NCBI GenBank assembly: GCA_014896235.1
Contig: JADBKU010000021.1
Location: 1 to 64,000 of the forward strand
Source: a bacterium
Lineage (GTDB): Bacteria > Desulfobacterota > Binatia > Binatales > Binataceae
Length of the DNA stretch: 64,000 nt
Reading direction: 5' to 3'
In this document: piece after piece, positions 30,884-38,569 of the stretch
Layout of the letters: every line of letters begins with the position of its first letter
How positions within the stretch are numbered: the stretch's first letter is position 1
Notes under the pieces: generated by a model
The model's input: only the letters and a program-made list of their open reading frames with translations
Database searches by the model: none
Told to the model about the DNA's origin: nothing
Made by a program: the position numbers and the translations under genes

Positions 30884-31067
30884 GCCAATCCTCGAAATCC
30901 TGGTCGCGATCGACGACAATCTCGAGGATGCCGTCCTTGATCAGGCGCAGGCGGCCGGGCGATTCGGTGCGCAAGGGAATGACCAACGCCTCGCGCGAGA
31001 TGCCCATCGCGTCGGTAATCGAAAAAATCCGTTCGATCTCTTTGAGGGTGACCGCCTTCAACGCCAT
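30828..31067 (-). CDS. Small conserved-looking protein, overlapping the BCCP gene
   Basis: A 79-residue acidic protein, MALKAVTLKEIERIFSITDA..., with a basic central strand (RLRLIKDGILEIVVDRDQ) and an acidic C-terminus (DWLTALEPAIRQLMDLPEPD). GGAG sits 9 bases before the ATG. It is convergent with, and overlaps by 56 bases, the biotin carrier gene, whose own C-terminal tail is low complexity and tolerant of this. Pfam-style assignment is not possible by eye; it could be a regulator or assembly factor. I judge it real on ribosome site and codon use. Confidence 0.55.
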   Translation of the reverse strand: MALKAVTLKEIERIFSITDAMGISREALVIPLRTESPGRLRLIKDGILEIVVDRDQDFEDWLTALEPAIRQLMDLPEPD

Positions 31068-31153
31068 CGCGGGATGCTCCGGCTCTTTACATAAAGGGCG
31101 GGCGGTCTAAGCTCAATAGAGGAACCCGGCGGCGCGCGCGGCGGAGTGAAGTC

Positions 31154-31357
31154 ATGTACGGAACGATCAAAAAGATTATCAAGGACAAAGGGTTCGGCTT
31201 TATCGTGCCAGATGACGGCGGCGACGAAGTTTTTTTTCATCGTTCGCGGCTGGCGCCGAAGGTTTATTTCGAGGATTTGCGCGAAGGTGCGGAGGTGCAA
31301 TTCGAAGTGCGGCCGGGCGAAAAAGGCCGACAAGCCTTCAATCTGCGCCTGCGTTAG
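31154..31357 (+). CDS. Cold-shock domain protein
   Basis: A 67-residue single OB-fold RNA/ssDNA-binding protein. RNP1 is KGFGFIV (residues 12-18), RNP2 is VFFHRSRL, and the loop ends with LREGAEVQFEVRPGEKGRQA. It starts MYGTIKKIIKDKGFGF rather than the usual MxxGxVKWFN, so the aromatic W-F pair of RNP1 is missing, which may alter ssDNA binding. GGAG lies 7 bases before the ATG. It probably acts as an RNA chaperone; no neighbour suggests a special role. Confidence 0.9.
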   Translation: MYGTIKKIIKDKGFGFIVPDDGGDEVFFHRSRLAPKVYFEDLREGAEVQFEVRPGEKGRQAFNLRLR

Positions 31358-31470
31358 GACAAACCCGTCCCGGCGGAATCGGCGCGGACCCGGGCAGGGT
31401 CCAGACCGCCGCGGGCCAGCAACAGCGACGCCGCAATGAATGCGGCTGTACAAGTGAAAGGAGCGGCGCC

Positions 31471-31857
31471 ATGGAGGAAACAACGGAGCAAGCGCAGGGA
31501 GGTTCCTGGGCTACGATTATTGGGGTCGTCCTGATGGCGATCTTCATTATCGGCGCCTTCAGCATCTTCCACATGCGGCAAGCGCACGATTTGTCGAAGG
31601 ATGCGGTGGGAATCGCGAGCAATTTTATCCGCAACAGTCCGGTGATCGACCAGAACCTCGGTGCGGTGCATACCGTGCAGGCGACCTCGGAACGCAGCGG
31701 CGGCTCCGAAGATTCGCCCACCTATGCGCTGGACTTCAATGTTTCGGGCGCGAAGGCGACTGGCATCGTGAAGGTCGACGTGGCGTATGCGCGCGACCAA
31801 TGGCAGGTCCAGAGCGGCGACCTCGATCTGAACGGCAAAACCTACAATTTGCGGTGA
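31471..31857 (+). CDS. Membrane-anchored Coa1/Tim21-like domain protein
   Basis: A 128-residue protein with one membrane helix (about 13-32, WATIIGVVLMAIFIIGAFSIF) and a C-terminal domain ending in strands TGIVKVDVAYARDQWQVQSG and DLDLNGKTYNL. This layout resembles the Coa1/Tim21 group of cytochrome oxidase assembly proteins. The loop IRNSPVIDQNLGAVHTVQAT precedes the strands. AAAGGAG lies just upstream of the ATG. No oxidase genes are nearby. Moderate confidence for the family, low for the role. Confidence 0.55.
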   Translation: MEETTEQAQGGSWATIIGVVLMAIFIIGAFSIFHMRQAHDLSKDAVGIASNFIRNSPVIDQNLGAVHTVQATSERSGGSEDSPTYALDFNVSGAKATGIVKVDVAYARDQWQVQSGDLDLNGKTYNLR

Positions 31858-32027
31858 AATGACGCGGGCCGCGCCGGATCGTTCCGGCGGCGGCCCGGCG
31901 TGCGACCAACCGCGCCGGCCGCGGCCGCCTATTGGCCGAAGCGCCGCGATCGTGCGGCGCCGAAAAAATCGATCGCGGGGCCGCTCGCGACGATCCGGCG
32001 CGGCCGGTCGCAGAGATTATCGCGCGG

Positions 32028-33557
32028 TTAGCGCCGCCACGCGAACCATCGCGCAAGGATACGGCTGGCGCCCGGCGTCAGCCGCGAGCGGTTGTACTGG
32101 TCGGCGAGCTTGCGGAGGGTTTCGGCCACGGTCGGGTAAGGATGAATGACGTTGGCGAGGTCGCCGAGCGGAACACGCCGGGCGATCGCGAAGGTCAGTT
32201 CGGAGATTATCTCGCCCGCGTGCGGCGCGACGATCGTGCCGCCGAGGATTCGGCCGCCGCGCCGGGCGACATGAATTTTGGCGAAGCCGTCGGCGCGGCC
32301 GTCGAGGACGGCGCGATCGACTTCGCTCATCGGCAGAAACAGGGTTTTGACCTCGGCGCCGCGCGCCTCGGCCTCCTGTGTTGAGAGTCCGGTGTGGGCG
32401 ACTTCCGGATCGGTGTAAACGCAGGATGGAATCGTGAGCGCGCTCATTCGTGCGCGCCCGAAAAAAAGCGCGTTGCGGATTACGATGCGCGCCATCGCGT
32501 CAGCGATATGAGTGAAGCGGAACTGCGTGCAGACGTCGCCGGCGGCATAGACGCGGCGGTTCGTGGTTCGCAGGAAGTCATCGACAACCACGCCTGCGGC
32601 CGGGTCGCTCGCGATCCCCGCGGCGTCGAGCGCCAGGCCGTCGAGATTCGGCGCGCGTCCAGCGGCGACCAGAATTTCGTCGGCGTGGATTTGCTCCGAC
32701 GCTACCGCGCGGGCGTGGCGCACGGACAGAACTTTGGCTTCGGCGTCGGCGGAGACCGATTCGACCGCGCACCCGGTTAGAATCCGCACGCCTTCGTCGC
32801 TGAGCGTGCGTTCGATCAGCGCCGCGGCGCCGGCGTCATCGCGGCCGAGGATGCGCGGCGCGGCTTCGAGAATGGCAACCTCCGCGCCGAAGCGGCGAAA
32901 TGCCTGCGCGAGTTCGCATCCGATCGGTCCGCCGCCGATAATCGCGAGCCGCCGCGGCATCGCGGTCAGGCTGAAAACGGTTTCATTAGTGAGATAACCG
33001 CTGGTCTCAAGTCCGGGAATCGGCGGCGCGACGGGGCGGCTGCCGGCCGCGATCACGGCGCGCCGAAAGCGCAGAATCGCGCCGTCAACGGCGATCGCGT
33101 CGGGCGCGACAAACTTTCCCGCGCCGAGAAAGACGTCCACGCCAAGCTCGCGGAACCGGCGGGCGGAATCGTTGGCGCTCAGTTCGGCGCGCGCCTCGCG
33201 CATCCGCGCCATCGTGGCGGCGAAATCGATCGCGGCGGGCGCGCCGCGCACGCCGAGCGCGGGGGCTCCGCGCGCCGCCATAGCGGCGCGGGCGGCGGCC
33301 AGAATCGCTTTCGACGGCACGCAGCCGAAATTCAGACAATCGCCGCCCATCAGGCGGCGTTCGACCAGGGCGACTTTGGCGCCCAGTCCGGCGGCGCCTG
33401 CGGCCGCCACCAAACCTGCCGTGCCGGCTCCGATTACGACCAGATTGTAGCGTGAGGCGGGCTCGGGATTGCGCCAATCGGATGGATGGACATTCGCGGC
33501 GAGGCGCAGATTGTGAGTATCAGCGGGCGGCGGCGCGAACTCACTATCCGGCGGCAT
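32028..33557 (-). CDS. Mercuric-reductase-like FAD disulfide oxidoreductase
   Basis: A 509-residue class I pyridine nucleotide-disulfide oxidoreductase. FAD entry is LVVIGAGTAGLVAAAGAAGLGAKVALVE; the redox disulfide is in GGDCLNFGCVPSKA; the NAD fold is LAIIGGGPIGCELAQAFRRFG; the second FAD motif is RVYAAGDVCTQFRFTH; and the dimer domain has the catalytic HPYPTVAETLRKL. MerA and similar enzymes use this plan, but the N-terminal HMA domain and the C-terminal vicinal cysteines of true MerA are missing. So a reductase of another substrate is likely. The last residues, SRILARWFAWRR, are unusual. GGAG sits 7 bases before the start. Confidence 0.82.
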   Translation of the reverse strand: MPPDSEFAPPPADTHNLRLAANVHPSDWRNPEPASRYNLVVIGAGTAGLVAAAGAAGLGAKVALVERRLMGGDCLNFGCVPSKAILAAARAAMAARGAPALGVRGAPAAIDFAATMARMREARAELSANDSARRFRELGVDVFLGAGKFVAPDAIAVDGAILRFRRAVIAAGSRPVAPPIPGLETSGYLTNETVFSLTAMPRRLAIIGGGPIGCELAQAFRRFGAEVAILEAAPRILGRDDAGAAALIERTLSDEGVRILTGCAVESVSADAEAKVLSVRHARAVASEQIHADEILVAAGRAPNLDGLALDAAGIASDPAAGVVVDDFLRTTNRRVYAAGDVCTQFRFTHIADAMARIVIRNALFFGRARMSALTIPSCVYTDPEVAHTGLSTQEAEARGAEVKTLFLPMSEVDRAVLDGRADGFAKIHVARRGGRILGGTIVAPHAGEIISELTFAIARRVPLGDLANVIHPYPTVAETLRKLADQYNRSRLTPGASRILARWFAWRR

Positions 33558-33631
33558 CCTAAAGCTCCGGACCGCGCGTGCGGTTGGCCGGGGCGATCGG
33601 CTGGAGCGCCGGTTCGCGACGAACGAGAAGC

Positions 33632-33664
33632 TTGACCACGAATCGCACGGGCGACGCTTATAAT
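33632..33664 (+). promoter_or_regulatory. Putative promoter upstream of moaB
   Basis: A perfect -10 TATAAT at 33659-33664, 30 bases before the moaB GTG. The closest -35-like hexamer, TTGACC at 33632-33637, is 21 bases away, longer than the standard 17, so the -35 is uncertain. The region from 33640 to 33690 is locally AT-rich. Confidence 0.4.
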
Positions 33665-33693
33665 AATCTTTGCGATGTTGTAAATCTTGAAAA

Positions 33694-34200
33694 GTGGCAG
33701 TGCATGAGCATCAGCGGCGCGCCGCCGGACGCCGTCTCAGGCTGGCGGTAATCACCGCCAGCGATACGCGCGCCGCCGCCGAGGACCAAAGCGGCCAGTT
33801 GATTCGTGAATTGCTGGAAACCGCCAATCATCAGGTCGGCCGCTATGAAATTGTGCCCGACGATCCCGAACGAATCGCGGACGCGGTGAGGGCGGCGCTT
33901 GAGGATTGCGACGGCGCGATCGTCAACGGCGGCACCGGAGTCGCGCCGCGCGACCAGACGATCGAGGCGATCCGGCCGCTGCTGGAAAAAGAAATTGAAG
34001 GATTCGGCGAGCTTTTCCGAATGCTCTCGTATCAGGAAATAGGACCGGCGGCGATGCTGAGCCGGGCGATCGCGGGAATCGCGCGCGGACGAATCGTCGT
34101 GGCGCTGCCGGGATCGACGGCCGGATGCCGGCTGGCGATGGAAAAGCTGCTGCTTCCGGAACTTGGCCACATTGGCCATCTGCTTGGGTTGGGCGCGTAA
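33694..34200 (+). CDS. moaB: MoaB/MogA-family molybdenum cofactor protein
   Basis: A 168-residue MoaB/Mog domain protein: LAVITASDTRAAAEDQSGQL, the molybdopterin-binding NGGTGVAPRDQTIEAIRPLL, FRMLSYQEIGPAAMLSRAIA, and VVALPGSTAGCRLAMEKLLL. MogA-type proteins adenylylate molybdopterin. The start could be the GTG at 33694 or the next GTG at 33700. It is followed by the moaD-moaE fusion after 7 bases, making a two-gene molybdopterin unit. Confidence 0.93.
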   Translation: MAVHEHQRRAAGRRLRLAVITASDTRAAAEDQSGQLIRELLETANHQVGRYEIVPDDPERIADAVRAALEDCDGAIVNGGTGVAPRDQTIEAIRPLLEKEIEGFGELFRMLSYQEIGPAAMLSRAIAGIARGRIVVALPGSTAGCRLAMEKLLLPELGHIGHLLGLGA

Positions 34201-34207
34201 GGACGCG

Positions 34208-34912
34208 ATGAACCGATTGACGATCAAGCTTTTCGCCACCTTGCGCGAACGGGCGCGGACCAGCGAAATCGAACGCGAATTCGCGCCGGGGCTGACGGTC
34301 GGCGAAATCTGGTCGCGGCTGCGCGAAGAATTTCCGGCCCTCGGCGGCCATCACGACGGCGTGGCGTTCGCGGTCAATCACGAATACGTCCAAGCCGATT
34401 TTCGCCCGCAGGATCGGGACGAAGTGGCGTTTATTCCGCCGGTCAGCGGCGGTTCCGAGGCGCCGTGGCTCGGCCCGGTTTCGATCGGCCGCGCTCCGAT
34501 CGATGTCGCCGCACTCGAGGCCGCGGTCGCCGATCCTTCCGCCGGCGCGATCGTTACTTTCGCCGGCGCGACGCGCAACGGCAACGCGGGCCGGCGCGTG
34601 ATCCGGCTCGAATACGAGGCTTACGAACCGATGGCGCTGAGCGAGATGCGCAAGCTGGCGATCGAAGCCGGACGGCGTTACAAAATCGTGCGGATCGCGG
34701 TTCAGCATCGGGTTGGCGTGGTCGAAATCGGCGAAACCTCGGTCGCGATCGCGGTTTCGGCGGCCCATCGGGCGGAAGCGTTCGACGCCTGCCGCTTTGC
34801 GATCGACCGGCTCAAGGAAATCGTGCCGATCTGGAAAAAAGAACATTTCGAGGGCGGCGAGATCTGGGTCGGATGCCAGACCTCGCATCCGCCGCACGCC
34901 CATCACGCCTGA
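34208..34912 (+). CDS. moaX: Fused MoaD-MoaE molybdopterin synthase (MoaX-like)
   Basis: A 234-residue single-chain molybdopterin synthase. Residues 1-82 are MoaD (LTIKLFATLRERARTSEIER ... VAFIPPVSGG), a ubiquitin-like sulfur carrier whose final GG (G81-G82) should bear the thiocarboxylate. Residues 83-234 are MoaE (IVTFAGATRNGN, LEYEAYEPMALSEM, HRVGVVEIGETSVAIAVSAA, IWKKEHFEGGEIW with the active Lys). The same fusion, MoaX, is known in Mycobacterium tuberculosis, where it is cut after Gly82. Here too the junction is Gly82-Ser83, so cleavage to free MoaD is implied. The ATG has AAGGA 6 bases upstream. Confidence 0.92.
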   Translation: MNRLTIKLFATLRERARTSEIEREFAPGLTVGEIWSRLREEFPALGGHHDGVAFAVNHEYVQADFRPQDRDEVAFIPPVSGGSEAPWLGPVSIGRAPIDVAALEAAVADPSAGAIVTFAGATRNGNAGRRVIRLEYEAYEPMALSEMRKLAIEAGRRYKIVRIAVQHRVGVVEIGETSVAIAVSAAHRAEAFDACRFAIDRLKEIVPIWKKEHFEGGEIWVGCQTSHPPHAHHA

Positions 34913-34984
34913 CGTAACGGATCCCTTTGCCTCTTGCCGCCAGGATCGCGAGCGGACCGGCCCGCAGCGCCGGTTGACACGGCA

Positions 34985-35013
34985 TTGACCGCCCGGCCAG
35001 TATCGTTTAACAG
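34985..35013 (+). promoter_or_regulatory. Putative ispH promoter
   Basis: TTGACC (34985-34990), 17 bases, then TAACAG (35008-35013) just before the ispH ATG at 35025. An overlapping TTGACA at 34974 is a perfect -35 hexamer, but its best -10 (TATCGT at 35001) is 21 bases away. The leader would be very short. Confidence 0.25.
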
Positions 35014-35024
35014 AGTCTCCATCG

Positions 35025-35969
35025 ATGTTGCCCAGCGAAATCACGGTCGAAAAGATAATTCTGGCGGAGCCGCGCGGCTTTTGCGCGGGCGTGGATCGGG
35101 CGGTCGAGGCGGTGCGCGGCGCTTTGCGCGAATACGGCCGACCGCTCTATGTGCGTCATCAAATTGTGCACAATCGCTTCGTGCTCGAAGCGCTGGAGCG
35201 CGAAGGCGCGATCTTTGTCGAGAGCCTCGACGAAGTGCCCGAAGGTCAGCGCGTGATTTTCAGCGCGCATGGCGTCGCGCCCAGCGAATGGGACCGGGCG
35301 CGCAGCCGCAATTTGAGAGTGATCGACGCAACCTGTCCGCTCGTGACCAAGGTTCATTCCGAAGTCGAGCGCTATGCCGCCGAAGGCAAGACCGTAATCC
35401 TGGTCGGACACGCCGGCCACGAAGAGGTCAAAGGCACGATGGGAGTCGCGCCGGGCCGGATGCTGCTGGTCGGGACGGTCGAAGAGGCTGAGGCGGTTGA
35501 GGTGCCCGATCCGAGCGCCGTGGCGGCGGTCACGCAGACGACGCTTAGCGTGGACGACACGCGCGATATCATGATGACGCTCAAACGGCGGTTTCCGGCG
35601 CTGGCGACGCCCAAGACCGACGACATCTGCTACGCGACGCAGAATCGGCAGAACGCGGTGAAAGAGTTGGTGGACGTGAGCGACGTGGTGCTGGTGGTCG
35701 GTTCGCGCCAAAGCTCGAACGCCAACCGGATGGTCGAAGTGGCGCGGATGCGCGGAGGCCGCGCGTTTCTGGTCGATTCGCTGGAGGACGTCGAGCCGGA
35801 GATGGTCGCGGGGGTGCGGGCGCTTGGCTTGACGGCCAGCGCGTCGTCGCCGGAATGGCTGGTGGAGGAAATAATCAGCGCATTTTCGAAGCGCGGCGCG
35901 TCGGTCGAGCTGATGAAGATTAAGGAGGAGCGGATCCACTTTCCGCTGCCCAGGCCTGCCGACAATTGA
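35025..35969 (+). CDS. ispH: 4-Hydroxy-3-methylbut-2-enyl diphosphate reductase IspH
   Basis: A 314-residue IspH (LytB), the last MEP-pathway enzyme, making IPP and DMAPP with a [4Fe-4S] cluster. Cluster cysteines: C20 (GFCAGV), C104 (DATCPLV) and C202 (DICYATQ). Also present: YVRHQIVHN with its conserved His, IFSAHGVAP, VGHAGHEEVKGTMG with its His, and VVGSRQSSNANRM. Normal length for the family. It needs a reduced ferredoxin or flavodoxin. Gene 93 bases before the deoxynucleoside kinase. Confidence 0.97.
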   Translation: MLPSEITVEKIILAEPRGFCAGVDRAVEAVRGALREYGRPLYVRHQIVHNRFVLEALEREGAIFVESLDEVPEGQRVIFSAHGVAPSEWDRARSRNLRVIDATCPLVTKVHSEVERYAAEGKTVILVGHAGHEEVKGTMGVAPGRMLLVGTVEEAEAVEVPDPSAVAAVTQTTLSVDDTRDIMMTLKRRFPALATPKTDDICYATQNRQNAVKELVDVSDVVLVVGSRQSSNANRMVEVARMRGGRAFLVDSLEDVEPEMVAGVRALGLTASASSPEWLVEEIISAFSKRGASVELMKIKEERIHFPLPRPADN

Positions 35970-36062
35970 GGGTCCGGCGCCGCCCGCGGCGATGCGGCCG
36001 CATGGGCAAGTCCGGACCAAAGAGCGCAGTTCGCCGGGAGGAGGGGCGGCGCTGGCGGCTCG

Positions 36063-36704
36063 ATGCATCCGCGGGGCGGCTATATTGCGGTCGAAGGGCC
36101 GATCGGCGTCGGCAAGACCTCGCTGGCGCGGGCGCTGGCGCACGAATTGAACGCCCGGCTGGTGCTCGAACAGGTCGAAGAGAATCCGTTTTTAGCGCGG
36201 TTTTATGAAGATCCCGACAAATACGCGCTTCCGGTTCAACTGAATTTCCTGATCGCTCGATACAACCAGCAACGCGACTTAGCGCAGCAGGATCTGTTCG
36301 CGCAAGCTACGGTCGCCGATTATCTCTTCGCCAAAGATCGCATCTTCGCGGCGCTCAACCTCGCGCCCGACGAGCTTGCGCTCTACGACAATGTCTACCG
36401 ATTGCTCGACGCGCGGATGCCGAAGCCGGATCTGGTGGTCTATATCCGCGCGAACGTCGAAGTTCTGCTGGAGCGGCTCAGGCGGCGCAAGCGCGACTTC
36501 GAGCGCCATATCGGCGTCGACTACCTTGAACGCGTGTCGGCCGCGTTCCGCGATTTCTTTTTCTATTACGAAGACGCTCCGTTGCTGGTGGTTGACACCA
36601 CGGAAATCGACTTTGTCGCCGATTCCGACGACCTGCGCGATTTGATTCGCGAGATCGAGCGGAGCGGCAAGGGCGTGCAGCATTTCGTGCCGCGCAAACG
36701 CTGA
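36063..36704 (+). CDS. Deoxynucleoside kinase family protein
   Basis: A 213-residue dNK/dGK-type kinase with P-loop EGPIGVGKTS (G12 to K18), the catalytic glutamate/base LEQVEENPFLARFYED, LNFLIARYNQQ (substrate pocket with R), the DRIFAALNL motif (like DRSI/F in the family) and YIRANVEVLLERLRRRKRDFE with lid arginines. It phosphorylates deoxynucleosides such as deoxyguanosine or deoxyadenosine for dNTP salvage. The ribosome site is weak; the frame is otherwise clean. Confidence 0.85.
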   Translation: MHPRGGYIAVEGPIGVGKTSLARALAHELNARLVLEQVEENPFLARFYEDPDKYALPVQLNFLIARYNQQRDLAQQDLFAQATVADYLFAKDRIFAALNLAPDELALYDNVYRLLDARMPKPDLVVYIRANVEVLLERLRRRKRDFERHIGVDYLERVSAAFRDFFFYYEDAPLLVVDTTEIDFVADSDDLRDLIREIERSGKGVQHFVPRKR

Positions 36705-36726
36705 ATCGAAGCGATGCGCGGCGGCG

Positions 36727-37020
36727 TCAGGCCGCCCGCGCAGCGAACTCGCGCTCGATTTCCCGCGCCAGCCGCAAGTCTTTTTCCGTCACGCCCCCTT
36801 CACTATGGGTCGAGCAGACGAAGCGGACGCGCGTATAGTTGACGTGGATATCGGGATGATGGTCGGCGGCTTCGGCGATTTCCGCGATACGGTCGATAAA
36901 GCGGATGCCGTCCATGAACTCTTTGAAGCGGAAGAGCTTGGAAATCGCGCCGCCGCTGAATTCCCATCCCGGCAGGGCTTCCAGTTCCTTCGCAATTCGA
37001 TCGGCCGCAAGCGTCGCCAT
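36727..37020 (-). CDS. phhB: Pterin-4a-carbinolamine dehydratase
   Basis: A 97-residue PCD/DCoH protein that dehydrates 4a-hydroxytetrahydropterin after aromatic amino-acid hydroxylase action. Its signature is the catalytic AADHHPDIHVNYTRVRF, with two histidines and the invariant NYxxV. It begins MATLAADRIAKELEALPGWE. The ATG at 37020 has GGAGG 8 bases upstream; the longer open frame ahead has no similarity. No phenylalanine hydroxylase is visible in the window. Confidence 0.93.
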   Translation of the reverse strand: MATLAADRIAKELEALPGWEFSGGAISKLFRFKEFMDGIRFIDRIAEIAEAADHHPDIHVNYTRVRFVCSTHSEGGVTEKDLRLAREIEREFAARAA

Positions 37021-37120
37021 CGCGCCCACCTCCGGCGCGCTTGTCGCGCGCCCGTGCAATATATTAGACCAGTTGGGCGAATCCGCTCCATCGCGAGCGC
37101 TTTGTGCAGGCTTGGAAATC

Positions 37121-37627
37121 GTGGCGAATACCGACACCCGCAAAATGATCCGCATGACGCCCGAAGAGGCGTCGAATTTCCTTGATAGCGCGATGAACGC
37201 CGCGTTGGCGACGATCGATCGCGACGGCTACCCGCATCTGGTGGCGATGTCCTTCGCGCGCGACACGAACGGCGATATAGTCATGACCAGTTTTGGCAAA
37301 GCGCAGAAAGTGTTGAACCTGCGGCGGAATCCGCGGGCGGCGGTGATGGTCGATCGCGGCGTCGCCTATGACAAATTGCAGGGCGTGATGATTCGCGGAC
37401 GAGCCGAGATTGTCGAAGACAGGGACGCCGTGCTGGCCGCGATGCGGCTGGTGATGCGCAAGCAGGCGCGGCTCGCGGGCCGCGGCGATCTGGCCGAAGG
37501 CGGGGAAATATCGGAAACATACCGGCGGCAGGCCGCCAAGCGGGTGGCGATCAGGATCAAACCGGAAAAATGGGCGAGCTGGGACCACGCGAAAATCGCC
37601 GCGGCGTCCCACGCGCGCGCGGAGTGA
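37121..37627 (+). CDS. PPOX-class flavin/F420 oxidoreductase
   Basis: A roughly 168-residue split-barrel flavoprotein. It begins MTPEEASNFLDSAMNAALAT (internal form of the usual start) and has IDRDGYPHLVAMSFARDTNG, MTSFGKAQKVLNLRRNPRAA, and ends KRVAIRIKPEKWASWDHAKI. This family includes pyridoxamine phosphate oxidase-like and F420-dependent enzymes that reduce various substrates. The GTG at 37121 is preferred for length; ATG at 37145 or 37154 are alternatives and none has a strong ribosome site. It leads the block of MaoC and diiron genes. Confidence 0.75.
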   Translation: MANTDTRKMIRMTPEEASNFLDSAMNAALATIDRDGYPHLVAMSFARDTNGDIVMTSFGKAQKVLNLRRNPRAAVMVDRGVAYDKLQGVMIRGRAEIVEDRDAVLAAMRLVMRKQARLAGRGDLAEGGEISETYRRQAAKRVAIRIKPEKWASWDHAKIAAASHARAE

Positions 37628-37633
37628 AAAAAT

Positions 37634-38086
37634 ATGGCGAACAAATACGTCACCGAAGAAGCCAAAAAGCAGATTGGCAAAGCCGGAGAAGCGCGCACGA
37701 TCGAAGTCGAACGCGGCGCGATTCGCCGTTTCGCCGAAGCGATCGGCGATCCCAATCCGCTTTTCAATAACGAAGCCGAGGCGCGCCGGACGCGGTTCGG
37801 CGGGATGATCGCGCCGCCCACCTTCTGCCGTTCGCTCTCGGCCGCGATTCCCGATGTCAAGCTCGACATGGGCGAAAGCTTCCGCGGCCTCGACGGCGGC
37901 TCGGATTGGGAATATTTCGAGCCGATTCGCCCCGGCGACCGCATCACTGTGCAGACCAAGATCGCGGACCTGCGCGAAAGCACGGGCCGGCTGGGCACGA
38001 TGGTCTTCATCACCACGGAAACCAGCTACACGAACCAGTTCGGCCAGCTCTGCGCTCTGCAGCGTTCGACCGCAATCCGTTACTAA
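37634..38086 (+). CDS. MaoC-like dehydratase, N-terminal type (HadA-like)
   Basis: A 150-residue hot-dog fold protein of the MaoC_dehydrat_N / FAS1_DH type: RRFAEAIGDPNPLFNNEAEA, GGMIAPPTFCRSLSAAI, SDWEYFEPIRPGDRITVQTK, IADLRESTGRLGTMVFITTE. This half lacks the catalytic D/H of the partner; it usually pairs with a MaoC protein, as HadA with HadB in mycobacteria. Six bases after the PPOX gene; 22 bases before the partner. Together they hydrate or dehydrate enoyl/3-hydroxyacyl-CoA or -ACP. Confidence 0.85.
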   Translation: MANKYVTEEAKKQIGKAGEARTIEVERGAIRRFAEAIGDPNPLFNNEAEARRTRFGGMIAPPTFCRSLSAAIPDVKLDMGESFRGLDGGSDWEYFEPIRPGDRITVQTKIADLRESTGRLGTMVFITTETSYTNQFGQLCALQRSTAIRY

Positions 38087-38108
38087 GGGCGAGACGAGGG
38101 CAGCCATC

Positions 38109-38552
38109 ATGGCGCACAAACAGCGATACTTCGAAGACGTTGAAGTCGGCCAGGAAATTCCGCCGCTCGAAAAGCATCCGACCACCCAGCAACTGGTCAA
38201 ATACGCCGGTGCGTCGGGCGATTTCTACCAGATTCATTACGACAAGGATTTCGCGATCAAGAACAATCTTCCCGGGGTGATTCTGCACGGCGCGCTCAAA
38301 AACGCGTTTCTCGGCCAACTCATGACCGATTTCGCGGGCGAGCGCGGATGGCTGCGCAAGCTTTCCGTGCAATATCGCGGCATGGATCAGCCGGGTTCGC
38401 CGGTCGTATGCAAAGGCAAGGTGGTCAAGAAATATTCTGAAGACGGCCGGCATCTGGTTGACTGCGAAATCTGGCTCGAAAACGCCAAGGGCGAGAAAAC
38501 CACGCTGGGCAGCGCCACTGTGATGCTGCCGTCGCGTCATCCGGAGGACTGA
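38109..38552 (+). CDS. MaoC-like dehydratase (HadB-like catalytic partner)
   Basis: A 147-residue MaoC-type hot-dog protein carrying the hydratase 2 motif: LVKYAGASGDFYQIHYDKDF with the D and H, then GVILHGALKNAFLGQLM, and LSVQYRGMDQPGSPVVCKGK with strands to the end. Its ATG at 38109 is in a clean frame. It follows the non-catalytic partner, the same arrangement as (R)-hydroxyacyl dehydratase pairs. It is followed after 17 bases by the diiron gene, so a shared operon is likely. Confidence 0.88.
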   Translation: MAHKQRYFEDVEVGQEIPPLEKHPTTQQLVKYAGASGDFYQIHYDKDFAIKNNLPGVILHGALKNAFLGQLMTDFAGERGWLRKLSVQYRGMDQPGSPVVCKGKVVKKYSEDGRHLVDCEIWLENAKGEKTTLGSATVMLPSRHPED

Positions 38553-38569
38553 ACCGCGCGCGGGGCGAT

